From: Puniceicoccaceae bacterium
Lineage (GTDB): Bacteria; Verrucomicrobiota; Verrucomicrobiia; Opitutales; JAFGAQ01
DNA: 64,000 nucleotides
NCBI GenBank assembly: GCA_040224245.1
Contig: JBEGIR010000070.1
Span: 24,897-88,896 of the forward strand
Reading direction: 5' to 3'
Below the pieces are notes generated by a model that saw only the letters and a program-made list of their open reading frames with translations, was not told the DNA's origin and ran no database searches. This document shows positions 1 through 9,648 of this stretch, piece by piece. The translations under genes were made by a program, and so were the position numbers. How positions within the stretch are numbered: position 1 is the first letter of the stretch; each line of letters starts with the position of its first letter.

Positions 1-435
1 ATTCGTCTGTTACAGGGCAAGCATGCGGCGACGCTGTTTGCCATTGGAATTGCGGGGCTGATTGCGGCACTTCCCCTGCCAGGAAGGGAATGGACGTGGG
101 CGTCTGCGGGTTCCGGCGGATTGATTTTGTGGCCCCTGTTTGGTGCGACCAACCAGTTGCTGGGCGGGTTGGCTTTTCTTGTCATTCTGTTCTGGCTCCG
201 TCGTCGGCAGTTGCCCATCGGTTTTGTGCTGCTGCCAACGGTTTTCATGTTGATCCTACCCGCTTCGGCGATGCTGATTGAGCTGACGCAACCCTCCGGC
301 TGGATTGCTACGGGACAATGGCACCTGGTTGGCATTGGAGTGGCGACAGTGTTGCTTGAACTCTGGATGATCATAGAGGCCTTGCTGGCATGGAAATCGA
401 GCAACGGTGTCCTGGAAACCCCGGCTGACAGCTGA
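1..435 (+). CDS. CstA-family carbon starvation / peptide transporter, C-terminal fragment
   Basis: The gene enters from the left edge and about 144 C-terminal residues remain, ending in TGA. The visible part carries the motif WPLFGATNQLL, typical of the CstA/BtsT family of inner-membrane transporters that import peptides or pyruvate. Three to four hydrophobic helices follow or surround it, one ending in LFWLRRRQ, and the tail is short and polar. Family members are 500-700 residues long, so most of the gene lies outside the window. The small YbdD-type partner often found after cstA is not seen; the next gene is unrelated in sequence. The family call is good, the substrate is not known. Confidence 0.85.
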   Translation: MRLLQGKHAATLFAIGIAGLIAALPLPGREWTWASAGSGGLILWPLFGATNQLLGGLAFLVILFWLRRRQLPIGFVLLPTVFMLILPASAMLIELTQPSGWIATGQWHLVGIGVATVLLELWMIIEALLAWKSSNGVLETPADS

Positions 436-543
436 TCGAGAGACTCGGTTGCCACTCGCAATGGAGGATCAGCAAAGTCCATTAGGGTGTTTGAACGGGT
501 GGCAGGATTGCAAAACAGGCAAGATGATCCTTTATGTGGGACG

Positions 544-768
544 ATGAAAAGAAGCGAAGAAGATTTCAAGAGGTACAAGGAAGCAGAAGCAAAAGCACTG
601 GAGTGGCTTTCGCAGATGAAAGCGACCAATGCCAACCCTGTAGACATGGAGTTGGCTCTGCTGGTGGCCGTGTATGAATTGCATAAAGGGTCATTGCCTG
701 CGGGAACTGTAACCCGCGTGATTCAGGGGCACCTTGCTACCCTGGAGAGTTATTATGGCGGAAGCTGA
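544..768 (+). CDS. Small acidic protein of unknown function
   Basis: This predicts 74 residues starting at MKRSEEDFK. An in-frame upstream start at 487 would add 19 residues that look less protein-like, so the ATG at 544 is preferred. The sequence is hydrophilic, rich in Glu, Lys and Ala, and probably helical, without signal peptide, membrane segment or cysteine. It lies about 110 bp after the CstA-like gene and 200 bp before the helicase gene on the same strand. I do not recognise the family. Coding is supported only by the amphipathic composition and by sitting alone in a gap between larger genes. Confidence 0.5.
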   Translation: MKRSEEDFKRYKEAEAKALEWLSQMKATNANPVDMELALLVAVYELHKGSLPAGTVTRVIQGHLATLESYYGGS

Positions 769-965
769 ACTCACGCAAAGCATGTGATGCCAAAGCGACG
801 CTCAGACTGACATTTGGGTAGCTGTTCGCGTCGGATTTCCTCGCTCCTGTGCGGGTAATCTGCACGGACAATCCGGAGCAGCAAACAGCGGCGATTTTGA
901 TTTACTTTTCGGTGGGGATTGCGAAGGGTTAAGCTCGGCGTATTCGTATAACGTTGATCCCATTG

Positions 966-3536
966 ATGAGCCTCGCACCCGTAAAACACTACTATAGCAA
1001 ATCTTCGGTTGAAGCCTGGTTTCGCCACCTGACGAAGGACTGGGAGGGTTATTTTTCGCAGGAACAACTGAAGAAGGGGCGGGAAATTTATCTGGGCAAT
1101 GGTATTCGTGAAATCGAATTGAGTGCTGAGGATGCCATTGTGCATTGTGAAATCGGGGACAAAGCGTATTATTCGGTGATCACTTGGAGTCGGCAGGGTC
1201 CCCAGGTACGTTCGTCCAGCAAAAAAAGAGGTAGACCTGAGTCCATTGCCGTTGCCGGAATTTATCAGATCGAAGAACTCATCGGGGATCTGATCAGCGA
1301 AATGCCCATCGATCTGTTTGGCGAAGACAGGGAGGATGATGGGGAAATCGAACTCGAGGCCGAAGATTTTGAGTCGATTGAGGATGCGGAGTCGATCCCA
1401 TCTGGAAAGAGCCAGGAAGAACCTGCTACAGTGGAGGTTGAATTACCCCAGCGCAATCGACCGCTGGTGCTGACCTTCCGCGGATCTGAGGATGGACTTG
1501 GCTTTGATGCGTGCTGGATGAACCCGGATGGCGTGCAGGAACCCGCGCTTTCCATCGGAGAGGATGCCAGTCCGGTGTTGAGTGAACTGGAGAGTGAATC
1601 CCTGATTCGACTGGCTACGATGGCGCGAAAGGCGGGCTTCACGCTCGACAAGGAGACACGGTGTTTCATGATGCCCGACATTGGGCGGTTTATCCCGTTT
1701 CTCAGCCATGTCCTGCCCAAGTGGAAGGCGCATTTTACCATCGTGCGCGAAACGGAGGTCAAGCGTCTCATGCAGGGCATTCAACCGGTTGAGGTGGACG
1801 CTACGGTCGAGGAATTTCTCGAAGGCGACCAGCAGCGTTTTGAGATCGACTGGAACTATAAAAGTGGGGGACGGGTCTTTACCCGACAGGAATCCGAGGT
1901 GCTCAACAGCCGTCGCGGTCAACCCGTCTATTTGCCCAATCGCGGCATTGTGCAGCTGACAGATTCCCAGGTCAACCTGTTGGACCGATGGTCGGAGTTT
2001 CGCAAGGAAGCTTCCCGACAGCGGGTTGAGCGCTATATGATTCTTTCACTCTTTGGGGAGGGAGGCTACAACCTCAAACTTTCCAGGGGGTTGCTGCACT
2101 GGAGGAAAAAACTCTTTGCGGCACCGCGACCAGTGGATGTGAATGGCGGGTTCTTCCGGGACTACCAGCACAAAGGCGTAGCATGGATGAAACACGTGCT
2201 GGAGTCGGGTTGCCATTGCCTGCTCGCCGATGAAATGGGTCTGGGAAAAACGGTGCAGGTGCTGGGCTTGCTGGCGGAATTGAAAAAGGCATGCTCACAA
2301 CCGAGCATTGTGTTTTGTCCCGCCAGCGTGATTCCGGTGTGGAAATCGGAAGTGCAGCGCTTTTTTCCGGAGTTGAATATCCTTCAAGTGACCGGGCAGC
2401 GTTCGATTGCGGAGGCGAACCTTTCGGAATTTGATCTGGTGATCTGCAGCTACACTCAACTGCGTCGCAATGTGGAACTGTTTCGGGAAACGCAATTTCG
2501 CTGCTGTGTGCTCGATGAGGCCCAGGTGATCAAAAATCCCGACACCAAAGTATCCCGTGCGTGTTTTGCAATGCGCTGCCAGTACCGCCTTGCGGTGACG
2601 GGCACCCCGATCGAGAATCACTACAAGGATATCTGGTCGATTTTTTACTTTTTGATGCCCGGATTGCTGGGCAACCGTACCCGCTTTGATAGCATGGTGG
2701 AAGGAGGAGGGGAGGGTTTTTCCATGCGATTGCGCAACCAGCTTGCGCCCTTCATCCTGCGTCGCACGAAGGAAGAAGTGATCGCTGAGTTGCCCGACAA
2801 AAATGAGATGCAGCTCAACTGCAGCATGTCTGATGTGCAGAAGAAGGAATACACGCGTCTGGTACAGGAGGGACTCAAGCGCATCTCCACTGATGATGCG
2901 CTTGATACCCTGCAGAAGCGGTCGTTCAGCTTTTTTGCGCTGCTCACCCGCTTGCGCCAGGTCTGCTGTGATCCGGGCCTGCTTCCGTGGATGGATGTGG
3001 ATCCTTCCAAAAGCGCCAAGATTCAGTTGCTGGTTGAAAAACTTGCCGACATCTACGATGCGGGCCACAAGGTCGTGATTTTCAGTCAGTTCGTTGGATT
3101 GATTGACCGACTCAAGACGGTGTTGGAACGGGAATTTCCCGCACTGAATCTGTTTGTATTGACTGGTAAGACGGTGGATCGTGCGAAACCAGTCGAGGGT
3201 TTCCAGAACTCGGCGAATCCGGCAACCATTCTGGTCAGTTTGAAGGCGGGCGGTACGGGAATCACGCTGCATGCTGCAGACTATGTCTTTTTGCTCGACC
3301 CGTGGTGGAATCCGTCGGTGGAAGCACAGGCGATTGATCGGGTGCACCGTCTCGGCCAGGAAAATCCGGTCTTCGTCTATCGTGTGATCACGACGGGAAC
3401 GATTGAGGAGCGAGTGCAGCAGTTGCAGCGGGAAAAACGGGAGATGTTTCGCACGCTCATTGAGGATCTCAAGGATGTCAGTGAGCACCGGGAGCACCTC
3501 AACGCGCTGAAGGAGCTTGTCGCACTGCAAAACTGA
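966..3536 (+). CDS. SNF2-family DNA-dependent ATPase (helicase-like) with degenerate SWIM-type N-terminus
   Basis: This is an 856-residue protein. The SNF2 motor occupies roughly residues 390-850: Walker A in DEMGLGKT (D422 onward), a DEAQ box at about 517, motif III VTGTPIEN, and in the C-terminal lobe a GGTGITL motif followed by DPWWNP and the arginine-finger region AIDRVHRLGQ. Such proteins translocate on duplex DNA and remodel protein-DNA complexes. Residues 10-100 resemble the start of SWIM zinc-finger proteins, including the one at 22.3 kb, but the CxC...CxH ligands are missing. The middle (about 110-380) is acidic and then all-beta/helical. A TTG at 954 is in frame; the ATG at 966 is preferred. 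Cellular role (repair or transcription) cannot be told. Confidence 0.92.
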   Translation: MSLAPVKHYYSKSSVEAWFRHLTKDWEGYFSQEQLKKGREIYLGNGIREIELSAEDAIVHCEIGDKAYYSVITWSRQGPQVRSSSKKRGRPESIAVAGIYQIEELIGDLISEMPIDLFGEDREDDGEIELEAEDFESIEDAESIPSGKSQEEPATVEVELPQRNRPLVLTFRGSEDGLGFDACWMNPDGVQEPALSIGEDASPVLSELESESLIRLATMARKAGFTLDKETRCFMMPDIGRFIPFLSHVLPKWKAHFTIVRETEVKRLMQGIQPVEVDATVEEFLEGDQQRFEIDWNYKSGGRVFTRQESEVLNSRRGQPVYLPNRGIVQLTDSQVNLLDRWSEFRKEASRQRVERYMILSLFGEGGYNLKLSRGLLHWRKKLFAAPRPVDVNGGFFRDYQHKGVAWMKHVLESGCHCLLADEMGLGKTVQVLGLLAELKKACSQPSIVFCPASVIPVWKSEVQRFFPELNILQVTGQRSIAEANLSEFDLVICSYTQLRRNVELFRETQFRCCVLDEAQVIKNPDTKVSRACFAMRCQYRLAVTGTPIENHYKDIWSIFYFLMPGLLGNRTRFDSMVEGGGEGFSMRLRNQLAPFILRRTKEEVIAELPDKNEMQLNCSMSDVQKKEYTRLVQEGLKRISTDDALDTLQKRSFSFFALLTRLRQVCCDPGLLPWMDVDPSKSAKIQLLVEKLADIYDAGHKVVIFSQFVGLIDRLKTVLEREFPALNLFVLTGKTVDRAKPVEGFQNSANPATILVSLKAGGTGITLHAADYVFLLDPWWNPSVEAQAIDRVHRLGQENPVFVYRVITTGTIEERVQQLQREKREMFRTLIEDLKDVSEHREHLNALKELVALQN

Positions 3537-3625
3537 TCTCACGGTTGCTTGTTTCCTGATCTTTTTTCAACAAATCAGCCCGCATTCTCCAGATCGATGA
3601 GTGGGCATTGTTCGTCCTTCAAACC

Positions 3626-5248
3626 ATGCTGAAACAATCCACTGCTTCCTATTCCCGCTGGAGCCACGCTGGTTTGGGCCTACTATGCTTTTTGTTGATT
3701 TGGTTCCGTCTGCCCGGACTCTATGCAGCGGGCAATTTTGTGGCAGAGGACGGGTGGGTCTTTTTTGCAGATGCGTTCAACGAGTCATTTCCATTGGTGT
3801 TGTTTAAGCCCTATGCAGGGTATTTCCACCTGCTTCCGCGACTGATTGCGGAGCTGGCAGGTGGGTTGGACTTTGCAGTGCAACCCACGGCCTATGCGGT
3901 CGTAGCAGGGCTGTGTTCCGCCCTGTTGCTGACCCTGTGGTATTTACCGGTTTTTCGCTGTCACCTTGCATCAGATGGCCATCGGGCGGCCATCGTGCTC
4001 CTGCTTGCCGTCTGCCATCATGCGGAAAATCTCAGTCTTGTATTGGGACTGCATTGGTATTTGAGCTTTGCATTGGCATTGTTTGCGCTGGCACCTCTCC
4101 CTGCGGGGAAAAGTGCGGGGATGATGACAGCAGGATTATCGGTACTGGCCGCTTGGTCCAGTCCGTCAACAGTTGCGCTGGTGCCGTTGCTGGTGTGGCG
4201 CTTCTTTCGCCCGCTGAACCGTCGCCATCGGTGGTGGTGTGGATTCACACTGCTCCACATCGCATGTGCGCTGGCCTTTATGGCGTGGATGCGGGTGGAT
4301 GAGCCGTCTCGCGTGGCGCATGCCTCTCCGGGTGAATTGGTTCTGGCGACCAGGGTTATCATGGTGCGTGGCTGGCTGGGAAGTACCCTAATTGGAGAAC
4401 CGCTGGCGCAGGCATTGGGAGCGCTCTCACCACATGTGCTGGATGCACTTGGTGTGGGGGTGGGGTGTTTTCTGATGGGCATGGTCTGGCGATTGAGGTG
4501 CCGAGCGGGTTCTGGTTTGGGCTTGCCTGGGGTCGAGGTGATGTGGGGCATGGCAGCGATCCTCATGCTGGCATTGAGCTTGCTGCGCTCGCTTTATGTG
4601 GCTGAGACTGCTCAAGCAGTATTGCCGCGACACATTCGTTACCTGACAGCTCCTTCGCTGCTGCTGTTGGTGTTGGTTTGGAGCCTGATTTACAAATGGG
4701 CGACAGCTGTGCCTGGTTGGCGGATTCGGTTCGTTTGGGGGTTGTGGCTGTTGCAGTTTGGGGTGCTCCTGATCGGAATGCGCAAAGCAAAACATTGGAC
4801 GCGGGAGTTTGAGCATTTCCCATGGAGCGAACAAGTACCGGCCGTTCGTCAGTTTGCACTCCCAGGGGCGGAGTCAACCCCTGCCTCGCTCTATGTTCCT
4901 TCCGATGTGCCGTATTGGGGTCCGGTTTTGAAACGAAACGGGGGCTACCAACACCTGCCCGAGATGGGATGGGTAACGATTCGAGGACTCGAACAATCAC
5001 CGGAAACTGCGGAAGCCATCGCATGGTTCGGACGATTTCGGGTGGGGACATCGTGGCCGTGGATTGAGCATGAGCTGCTTGGGAAGGTGGAATATCATGG
5101 TGAGTTTGAGGGCAGAGTTTGGTTTCGCGACGAAGTTGGCTTATTGTATTTCAGCAGTCCACTGATGTTTCCGCAGTTTTGGGTGATGGACGGACTTCAG
5201 TTTTCGTTGGCGATACCTGATGCGAGTGAATCCCTTGCGCAACCTTGA
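3626..5248 (+). CDS. Polytopic inner-membrane protein of unknown function
   Basis: A protein of 540 residues starting at MLKQSTASYS; an in-frame TTG at 3608 is the alternative start. About 10-12 hydrophobic segments are visible over residues 15-400, followed by a soluble C-terminal domain of about 130 residues. Just after the first membrane segment comes a conserved-looking stretch, FVAEDGWVFFADAF. The layout (short cytoplasmic N-terminus, acidic motif after helix 1, many helices, C-terminal globular domain) is like GT-C membrane glycosyltransferases and related predicted membrane proteins, but no diagnostic motif is seen, so no function is claimed. It stands alone between the SNF2 gene and phoU. 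Confidence 0.75.
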   Translation: MLKQSTASYSRWSHAGLGLLCFLLIWFRLPGLYAAGNFVAEDGWVFFADAFNESFPLVLFKPYAGYFHLLPRLIAELAGGLDFAVQPTAYAVVAGLCSALLLTLWYLPVFRCHLASDGHRAAIVLLLAVCHHAENLSLVLGLHWYLSFALALFALAPLPAGKSAGMMTAGLSVLAAWSSPSTVALVPLLVWRFFRPLNRRHRWWCGFTLLHIACALAFMAWMRVDEPSRVAHASPGELVLATRVIMVRGWLGSTLIGEPLAQALGALSPHVLDALGVGVGCFLMGMVWRLRCRAGSGLGLPGVEVMWGMAAILMLALSLLRSLYVAETAQAVLPRHIRYLTAPSLLLLVLVWSLIYKWATAVPGWRIRFVWGLWLLQFGVLLIGMRKAKHWTREFEHFPWSEQVPAVRQFALPGAESTPASLYVPSDVPYWGPVLKRNGGYQHLPEMGWVTIRGLEQSPETAEAIAWFGRFRVGTSWPWIEHELLGKVEYHGEFEGRVWFRDEVGLLYFSSPLMFPQFWVMDGLQFSLAIPDASESLAQP

Positions 5249-5425
5249 GTCCTTCGCACAAGGGATCAAGCTGCGGGCAATGGCGGGAATGTGACGGATT
5301 TGTCATGATGCGACGAAAATTTGACAGTTCAGGATTTGAGTTCTGTTGCACTTGAGGCATGGTGAAAGTGATTTTTGGGGAATCGAAGGGCGCTCCTCCA
5401 GCGTTCGATGCTCCGTTTGTTCACC

Positions 5426-6097
5426 ATGAACCGGCATTTTTATACCGAAAAGGAAAACCTGCGCTCTCGTTTGATCCTGATGGGGGAACGCACGACAGAT
5501 GCGTTTAAGACGGCGCTGCGCGGTTTGCTCAGCGAGCGCATTGTCGATTGTGAACAGGCGATCGAAATGGATTTGGAGATTGATCGACTCGAGCAGGATA
5601 TTGAGTCTGAAGCAGTGCGCTATATCTCCTTGCGCTCTCCGGTGGCCAGTGATTTGCGCATGGTGATGGCGGCCCTCAAAGCGGCTGGCCGCTTCGAACG
5701 CATCGGTGACAGTGCGCGAAGTGTTGCTCGTCGCAGCAAGCGCATCTTGTCCGAAGGTCGTCTTGAAGTGGATCTGCTCGATATTGAGGAAATGGCGGCG
5801 ATTACACTGGAGATGCTGGAGTGTACGAAATCCATGATTCTGCAGGCCGACCGTGAGGAAATTGATCGCGTGTGTGGCATGGATCGTGAAGTGGATCTGC
5901 GCAATGAAAAAAATTTAAAGGGTTTTGTTGAGCAGGCACGACAGGATCCGTTCCGAGCAGCGGTGTTGTTTGAATTATCCCATATTTCCAAAACGATCGA
6001 GCGGGTGGCCGATCACGTCTCAAAGGTTGCGCGATTGATGGAACCTCTGACGCAGGAAGGGACCGATTACCGCCACGTTTCCAGCGTGGTTTTGTGA
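5426..6097 (+). CDS. phoU: PhoU-family phosphate signalling regulator
   Basis: Starting at MNRHFYTEK this gives 223 residues, the usual PhoU length; upstream in-frame starts at 5375 and 5408 would make an overlong N-terminus. Two homologous three-helix PhoU repeats are visible. The metal-binding style motifs are present: the segment around LRSPVASDLRMVMAALK with FERIGDSARSVA in the first repeat, and ISKTIERVADHVSKVA in the second. PhoU links the Pst phosphate transporter to the PhoR sensor and damps the Pho response. No pst or phoBR genes lie nearby, so it is an orphan copy. The 5' region has a TTGACA at 5321-5326 and a TTGTCAT at 5300-5306, too weak a pair to call a PHO box. Confidence 0.92.
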   Translation: MNRHFYTEKENLRSRLILMGERTTDAFKTALRGLLSERIVDCEQAIEMDLEIDRLEQDIESEAVRYISLRSPVASDLRMVMAALKAAGRFERIGDSARSVARRSKRILSEGRLEVDLLDIEEMAAITLEMLECTKSMILQADREEIDRVCGMDREVDLRNEKNLKGFVEQARQDPFRAAVLFELSHISKTIERVADHVSKVARLMEPLTQEGTDYRHVSSVVL

Positions 6098-6246
6098 CGC
6101 CCGTAATCACCGCAGGCATTTGTTTCTGGTGCGGTGCGATAGCAGTTTTGTCAAAACGAGTGCTTGAGTGAATGAAATCTGGGTCGATGGTCGAGTTGAC
6201 GGCAGGCTCATTTCTGGGGGCCTGCAATTATAACTACATTCTACTC

Positions 6247-6615
6247 ATGGCAAACATCATCAATGTTCTCATTATCGTCGACACTGCGAATCTCGTAAAC
6301 GGAGGAAATCGTGTCTATCTCGTCAGCGATCACCCGGGTGATCATCATGAAGGAAGCCCTGAACTGACAATTGTCGCCAACGTCGGGGACTTCATCCGCT
6401 GGCGATCCGTTGCAGTCAATGCACGGGACCAGGTGGAGTTGATTCACTTTGACTGCGAGAGCAGCACTCAGGTCATCGAGCAGCCTTACTTTGCAAATGG
6501 TTGCTGGACAACTGAAGTGGTCAATGCGGGTTCTGAGCAATACACTTTTACCTTCTCGGTGAACGAATGCGGACTCTACTCCTGGGATCCCAAGATCGTT
6601 GTGCAGCCGCAATGA
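6247..6615 (+). CDS. PixA/AidA-family (inclusion body) protein
   Basis: The protein is 122 residues from MANIINVLIIVDTANLV; an upstream in-frame ATG at 6172 would add 25 residues not typical of the family. The opening (hydrophobic strand ending in VDTA), a central VGDFIRWRS, and a C-terminal CGLYSWDP are the signatures I associate with PixA of Xenorhabdus and AidA of Burkholderia/Ralstonia. Those are small cytoplasmic beta-sandwich proteins made in large amounts, in some species under quorum control. Biochemical function is unknown in the family. It precedes the TPR histidine kinase by 71 bp on the same strand, so the two may be co-transcribed. Family call is fairly secure, function open. Confidence 0.8.
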   Translation: MANIINVLIIVDTANLVNGGNRVYLVSDHPGDHHEGSPELTIVANVGDFIRWRSVAVNARDQVELIHFDCESSTQVIEQPYFANGCWTTEVVNAGSEQYTFTFSVNECGLYSWDPKIVVQPQ

Positions 6616-6686
6616 GTGAGTGCCGGATGGGATCACCGAGGATTTGAAGTTGCGTCGATACGTTCGAGGGAAAAGATGGAGCCAAT

Positions 6687-8489
6687 ATGGTGCACCCGGA
6701 TGCAAGCTCAAATGATTCGTTTCAGGCGGTCGTCGAGTTTTGTCGGGACAACCAGCGCAAACACGCCCATCAAACCATCGAAATTGGCGAACGTGCCCTG
6801 CGCAACCACGGCGATCCATCCGACCCGCTTCATGCCCGACTCCAGTTGCATGTAGGCAATGCCTATGTGGCCTGCGGTAGGGTTTCCCGGGCGATTCCGC
6901 TCTACCGTGATGTCTTGGCGAAAGAGAGTACGCTGGACAAGGAGATCATTGCCGATGCCAATATTTGCCTGTCCAGCCTGTTCCTCAATCAGGGGGACTT
7001 TCACACCACCTCCACCTTTCTGGAGGCCGCTCTCGAAAGACTGCCCGAACACGGTGCCCTGCGCAAGATTCCGCACCTCCTTTACAATCTGGCCTGGTGC
7101 CAGAGCGAACTTCGTTTGTTTGAACAGGCCCGGAACAACTACATTCGGGCGTCAGACCTGTGTGATGAGATCGGTGACATGACAGGACTGCATTGCCAGA
7201 TCCTGGTCTCGCTGGGCATTCTCTGCATGGACATGGAACACTGGGGGGAGGCCGACCTGCATCTCAATCGGGCGCTGCGCATGAGTGAGCGTCATGAAGA
7301 TCCCCAGGGAATCGCAAATGCCAAGGCCGAACTGGGTCGACTCTGGCAGCAGTACCGGATGCCAGAGGAAGCCCTGCAGCTGTTTGATGAAGGCATTGAT
7401 GGATTTCTTAAACTCGGGGAGCAAGGCTATGCGGCGGAGGTAATGCTGTACAAGGGACAGTTGTTGTCGGTAACCACAGTGGAGCTGGCTTCCACGGATT
7501 CTTCGCTCATCCTCTTCCGCGAGGCACTGGCGATTGCAGAGTCGCAGCAAAACCTCATGCTGCAGCAAAAGGCACACCAGGCCTTGAGTGGCGAATATGA
7601 GCGACAGGGCGATCCCGCTGGCGCTCTGCATCATTTCAAGCGCTACCATGAGCTGAGTCAGGCCATCGAATCCGACGTGAGTCGGCGGCGCGTGGAACAC
7701 CTGCATCTGCTCACAGACCTGCACTGTGATCGGGTGCGGCATGATGTGGTGCTTGAGAAAAATGAAGAACTGGCGGTTGCCAATCAACGGTTGGCGCGAT
7801 TGCTCGACGAACGTCGGGAACTGATGGGACTTGCCGCGCATGATCTGAAGAATCCGCTCGCCGGTATTCTCACGATGGTGGAGATGTTGCAGATGCATGA
7901 ATGCTGCAAACAGTTTGCAGACATTCCATCATTGCTCGAAATTCTTGAAATCAGTGCAACGAGCGCTCGGGAGATCATTCACAACATATTGGAAGATGAT
8001 CGCCTGGAGCAGGGAAATATTGAATTGAAGGAGGAACCGACCGAACTGGTCAAACTCTGTCGCGAAGTCATTCGCCTGCACGAACACCGTGCGGTTGCCA
8101 AAGGCATCCGCCTACAGTTTGAACCGACTTTTTCGAAGTTGGTGTGTCATGTGGACCCGTTTACCTTTCGGCAGGCATTGGAGAATTTGATCTCCAATGC
8201 CGTGAAGTTCTGTTCGACCGGAAACCGTGTAGATCTCACGTTGAATGTGGGAGCATTCATCGAGGTTGCCGTCGTGGATGATGGCCCCGGAATTTCAGAG
8301 TCGGATCAGGGCAAGCTCTTCCAACGCTTTGCGAAGCTTTCGAACAAACCCACCGGAAATGAAGGCTCATCCGGACTGGGACTCGCCATCGTGAAAAAAC
8401 TTGTCGAACTCAATGGTGGAACCATTCACTGTGAAAGTGAATTGGGCAGGGGAACGACTTTTCGAATCTGCCTGCCTACCAGTGCATGA
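6687..8489 (+). CDS. Cytoplasmic TPR-domain sensor histidine kinase
   Basis: A protein of 600 residues with no signal peptide or membrane segment. Residues 1-330 are tandem tetratricopeptide repeats. A helical linker follows, then the HisKA H-box AHDLKNPLAGI with phospho-acceptor His385, and a HATPase_c domain with N-box NLISNAVKF, G1 DDGPGIS and G2 GSSGLGLAIVKKL, ending in GRGTTFRICLP. There is no receiver, so a separate response regulator must exist and none is adjacent. TPR kinases usually sense a protein or peptide partner; the PixA/AidA-like gene just upstream is a possible one (inference). The 3' end overlaps the convergent esterase gene by 14 bp. Confidence 0.93.
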   Translation: MVHPDASSNDSFQAVVEFCRDNQRKHAHQTIEIGERALRNHGDPSDPLHARLQLHVGNAYVACGRVSRAIPLYRDVLAKESTLDKEIIADANICLSSLFLNQGDFHTTSTFLEAALERLPEHGALRKIPHLLYNLAWCQSELRLFEQARNNYIRASDLCDEIGDMTGLHCQILVSLGILCMDMEHWGEADLHLNRALRMSERHEDPQGIANAKAELGRLWQQYRMPEEALQLFDEGIDGFLKLGEQGYAAEVMLYKGQLLSVTTVELASTDSSLILFREALAIAESQQNLMLQQKAHQALSGEYERQGDPAGALHHFKRYHELSQAIESDVSRRRVEHLHLLTDLHCDRVRHDVVLEKNEELAVANQRLARLLDERRELMGLAAHDLKNPLAGILTMVEMLQMHECCKQFADIPSLLEILEISATSAREIIHNILEDDRLEQGNIELKEEPTELVKLCREVIRLHEHRAVAKGIRLQFEPTFSKLVCHVDPFTFRQALENLISNAVKFCSTGNRVDLTLNVGAFIEVAVVDDGPGISESDQGKLFQRFAKLSNKPTGNEGSSGLGLAIVKKLVELNGGTIHCESELGRGTTFRICLPTSA

Positions 8490-9567
8490 GTCCGCGCAAG
8501 TAGGCAGTCAGTTCCCTTGCATTGCGAAGTGCCTGGGCTTTGGAGGGATGCCAATCGGCTCCATATCCCAGCTCTCCCTGGGCTGACAGTTCAAAGTGAA
8601 AGACCCGAGGTGAAACGAGATTGCGGTTGCAGCGCTTTACCACCCGCATCAAGCCTTCCTTTACGTCTGGGTCGTTCAGCATCGGTCCCAGCAAACAGAC
8701 GATGCGCGTTGATTCAGGGTATTGCATGAGCAGTTGCTCCACAAAGTTCTGGTATGCTGCCTCAAAGCGATCAGGGTTGACCCCGCTGGTGCTGAAATCA
8801 TTGGTTCCGAGGTTGATACAAACGACATCGGGGATGAAGCGCGAAGCATCCCAAAGTGCTTCGGGGTGGGTAAAAAAACTGCGTGAATAGAGGCTGGGCA
8901 AGGCAGCATCACTTCCCTCATACGGGCCATCGTAGTTACGCACCATGCCAATGCCGGAGCGGGCAACGACCAGGTAGTCTGCTCCGAGGGCATGTGCGGT
9001 GTGCCATGCATAGGTATCACAAAAGTTTTGGGTTGACGGATGCCATGATGCGTTCGCGGTCGCTGCTTCAATTCCGTAGCCGCAGGTGATGGAGTCTCCA
9101 ATGAATTCCAGACGACGGAATTCGGGTTTTGTCCACGGCAGCAATTCTGCTGTATCTGCTGCTTCGATACTGGCAATCTCAATGAGTCCCTCGGCTCCCT
9201 CTGTGGCCTTGACCAGCTCAACCTGTTGTGGCGTTGTGTCAGCCGTTGCAGGAAAGGAAAGCGTCATCCACTGTGTATCCACTTTCAGCTTCTCCTGTCG
9301 CTCCTGGTTGATAAAGGACTGCATCCAATTGCTCTCACCGTGGGAGCGCAGGTGAATGGAGACGGGGCCGCCCGTGTAGGTGAAACGCAGGCGGGTGCCG
9401 GAATACCCGAGCAGGGCATGGCCATCGGGAGTGAACTCCACTCGACCGCTGATGGCGATTGACGGGTGCGCTTCGATGGGATCTGCGTTCGCGCAGATGG
9501 AGGTGAACAGGCAAGCTATCGATAGGGTCAGAGTGAAACGGGTACAGTAGCAAATCCGGGATCGCAT
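8476..9567 (-). CDS. Secreted SGNH-hydrolase, CE2-like carbohydrate esterase
   Basis: From the ATG at 9567 the protein has 363 residues and opens with a good signal peptide ending CANA; an in-frame upstream start at 9603 would spoil it. An N-terminal jelly-roll domain (about 30-140) is followed by the SGNH hydrolase domain, with nucleophile Ser159 in GDSIT, block III NLGTND, and the Asp338-Trp-His340 catalytic pair. That two-domain order matches carbohydrate esterase family 2, which removes acetyl groups from plant polysaccharides such as xylan and mannan. It acts in the periplasm or outside. It converges on the TPR kinase gene, overlapping 14 bp. Family confidence is high; the exact sugar is unknown. 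Confidence 0.9.
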   Translation of the reverse strand: MRSRICYCTRFTLTLSIACLFTSICANADPIEAHPSIAISGRVEFTPDGHALLGYSGTRLRFTYTGGPVSIHLRSHGESNWMQSFINQERQEKLKVDTQWMTLSFPATADTTPQQVELVKATEGAEGLIEIASIEAADTAELLPWTKPEFRRLEFIGDSITCGYGIEAATANASWHPSTQNFCDTYAWHTAHALGADYLVVARSGIGMVRNYDGPYEGSDAALPSLYSRSFFTHPEALWDASRFIPDVVCINLGTNDFSTSGVNPDRFEAAYQNFVEQLLMQYPESTRIVCLLGPMLNDPDVKEGLMRVVKRCNRNLVSPRVFHFELSAQGELGYGADWHPSKAQALRNARELTAYLRGLMHW

Positions 9568-9648
9568 GAGTGGCCATGATGGACTCCTTCGAACGAAAGG
9601 CAATCCTGTGATGGTAGCGACTAGGTTTGTGTTGCAGGCAGCAATGGC

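Noticed and set aside
2295..3542. Open frame of 415 codons on the minus strand
   Set aside because: It is fully antisense to the SNF2 motor domain, and its translation has no protein-like pattern; the plus-strand motifs are decisive.
5300..5330. PHO box before phoU
   Set aside because: One TTGTCAT half-site is present but no second half at 11-bp spacing; not enough to call.
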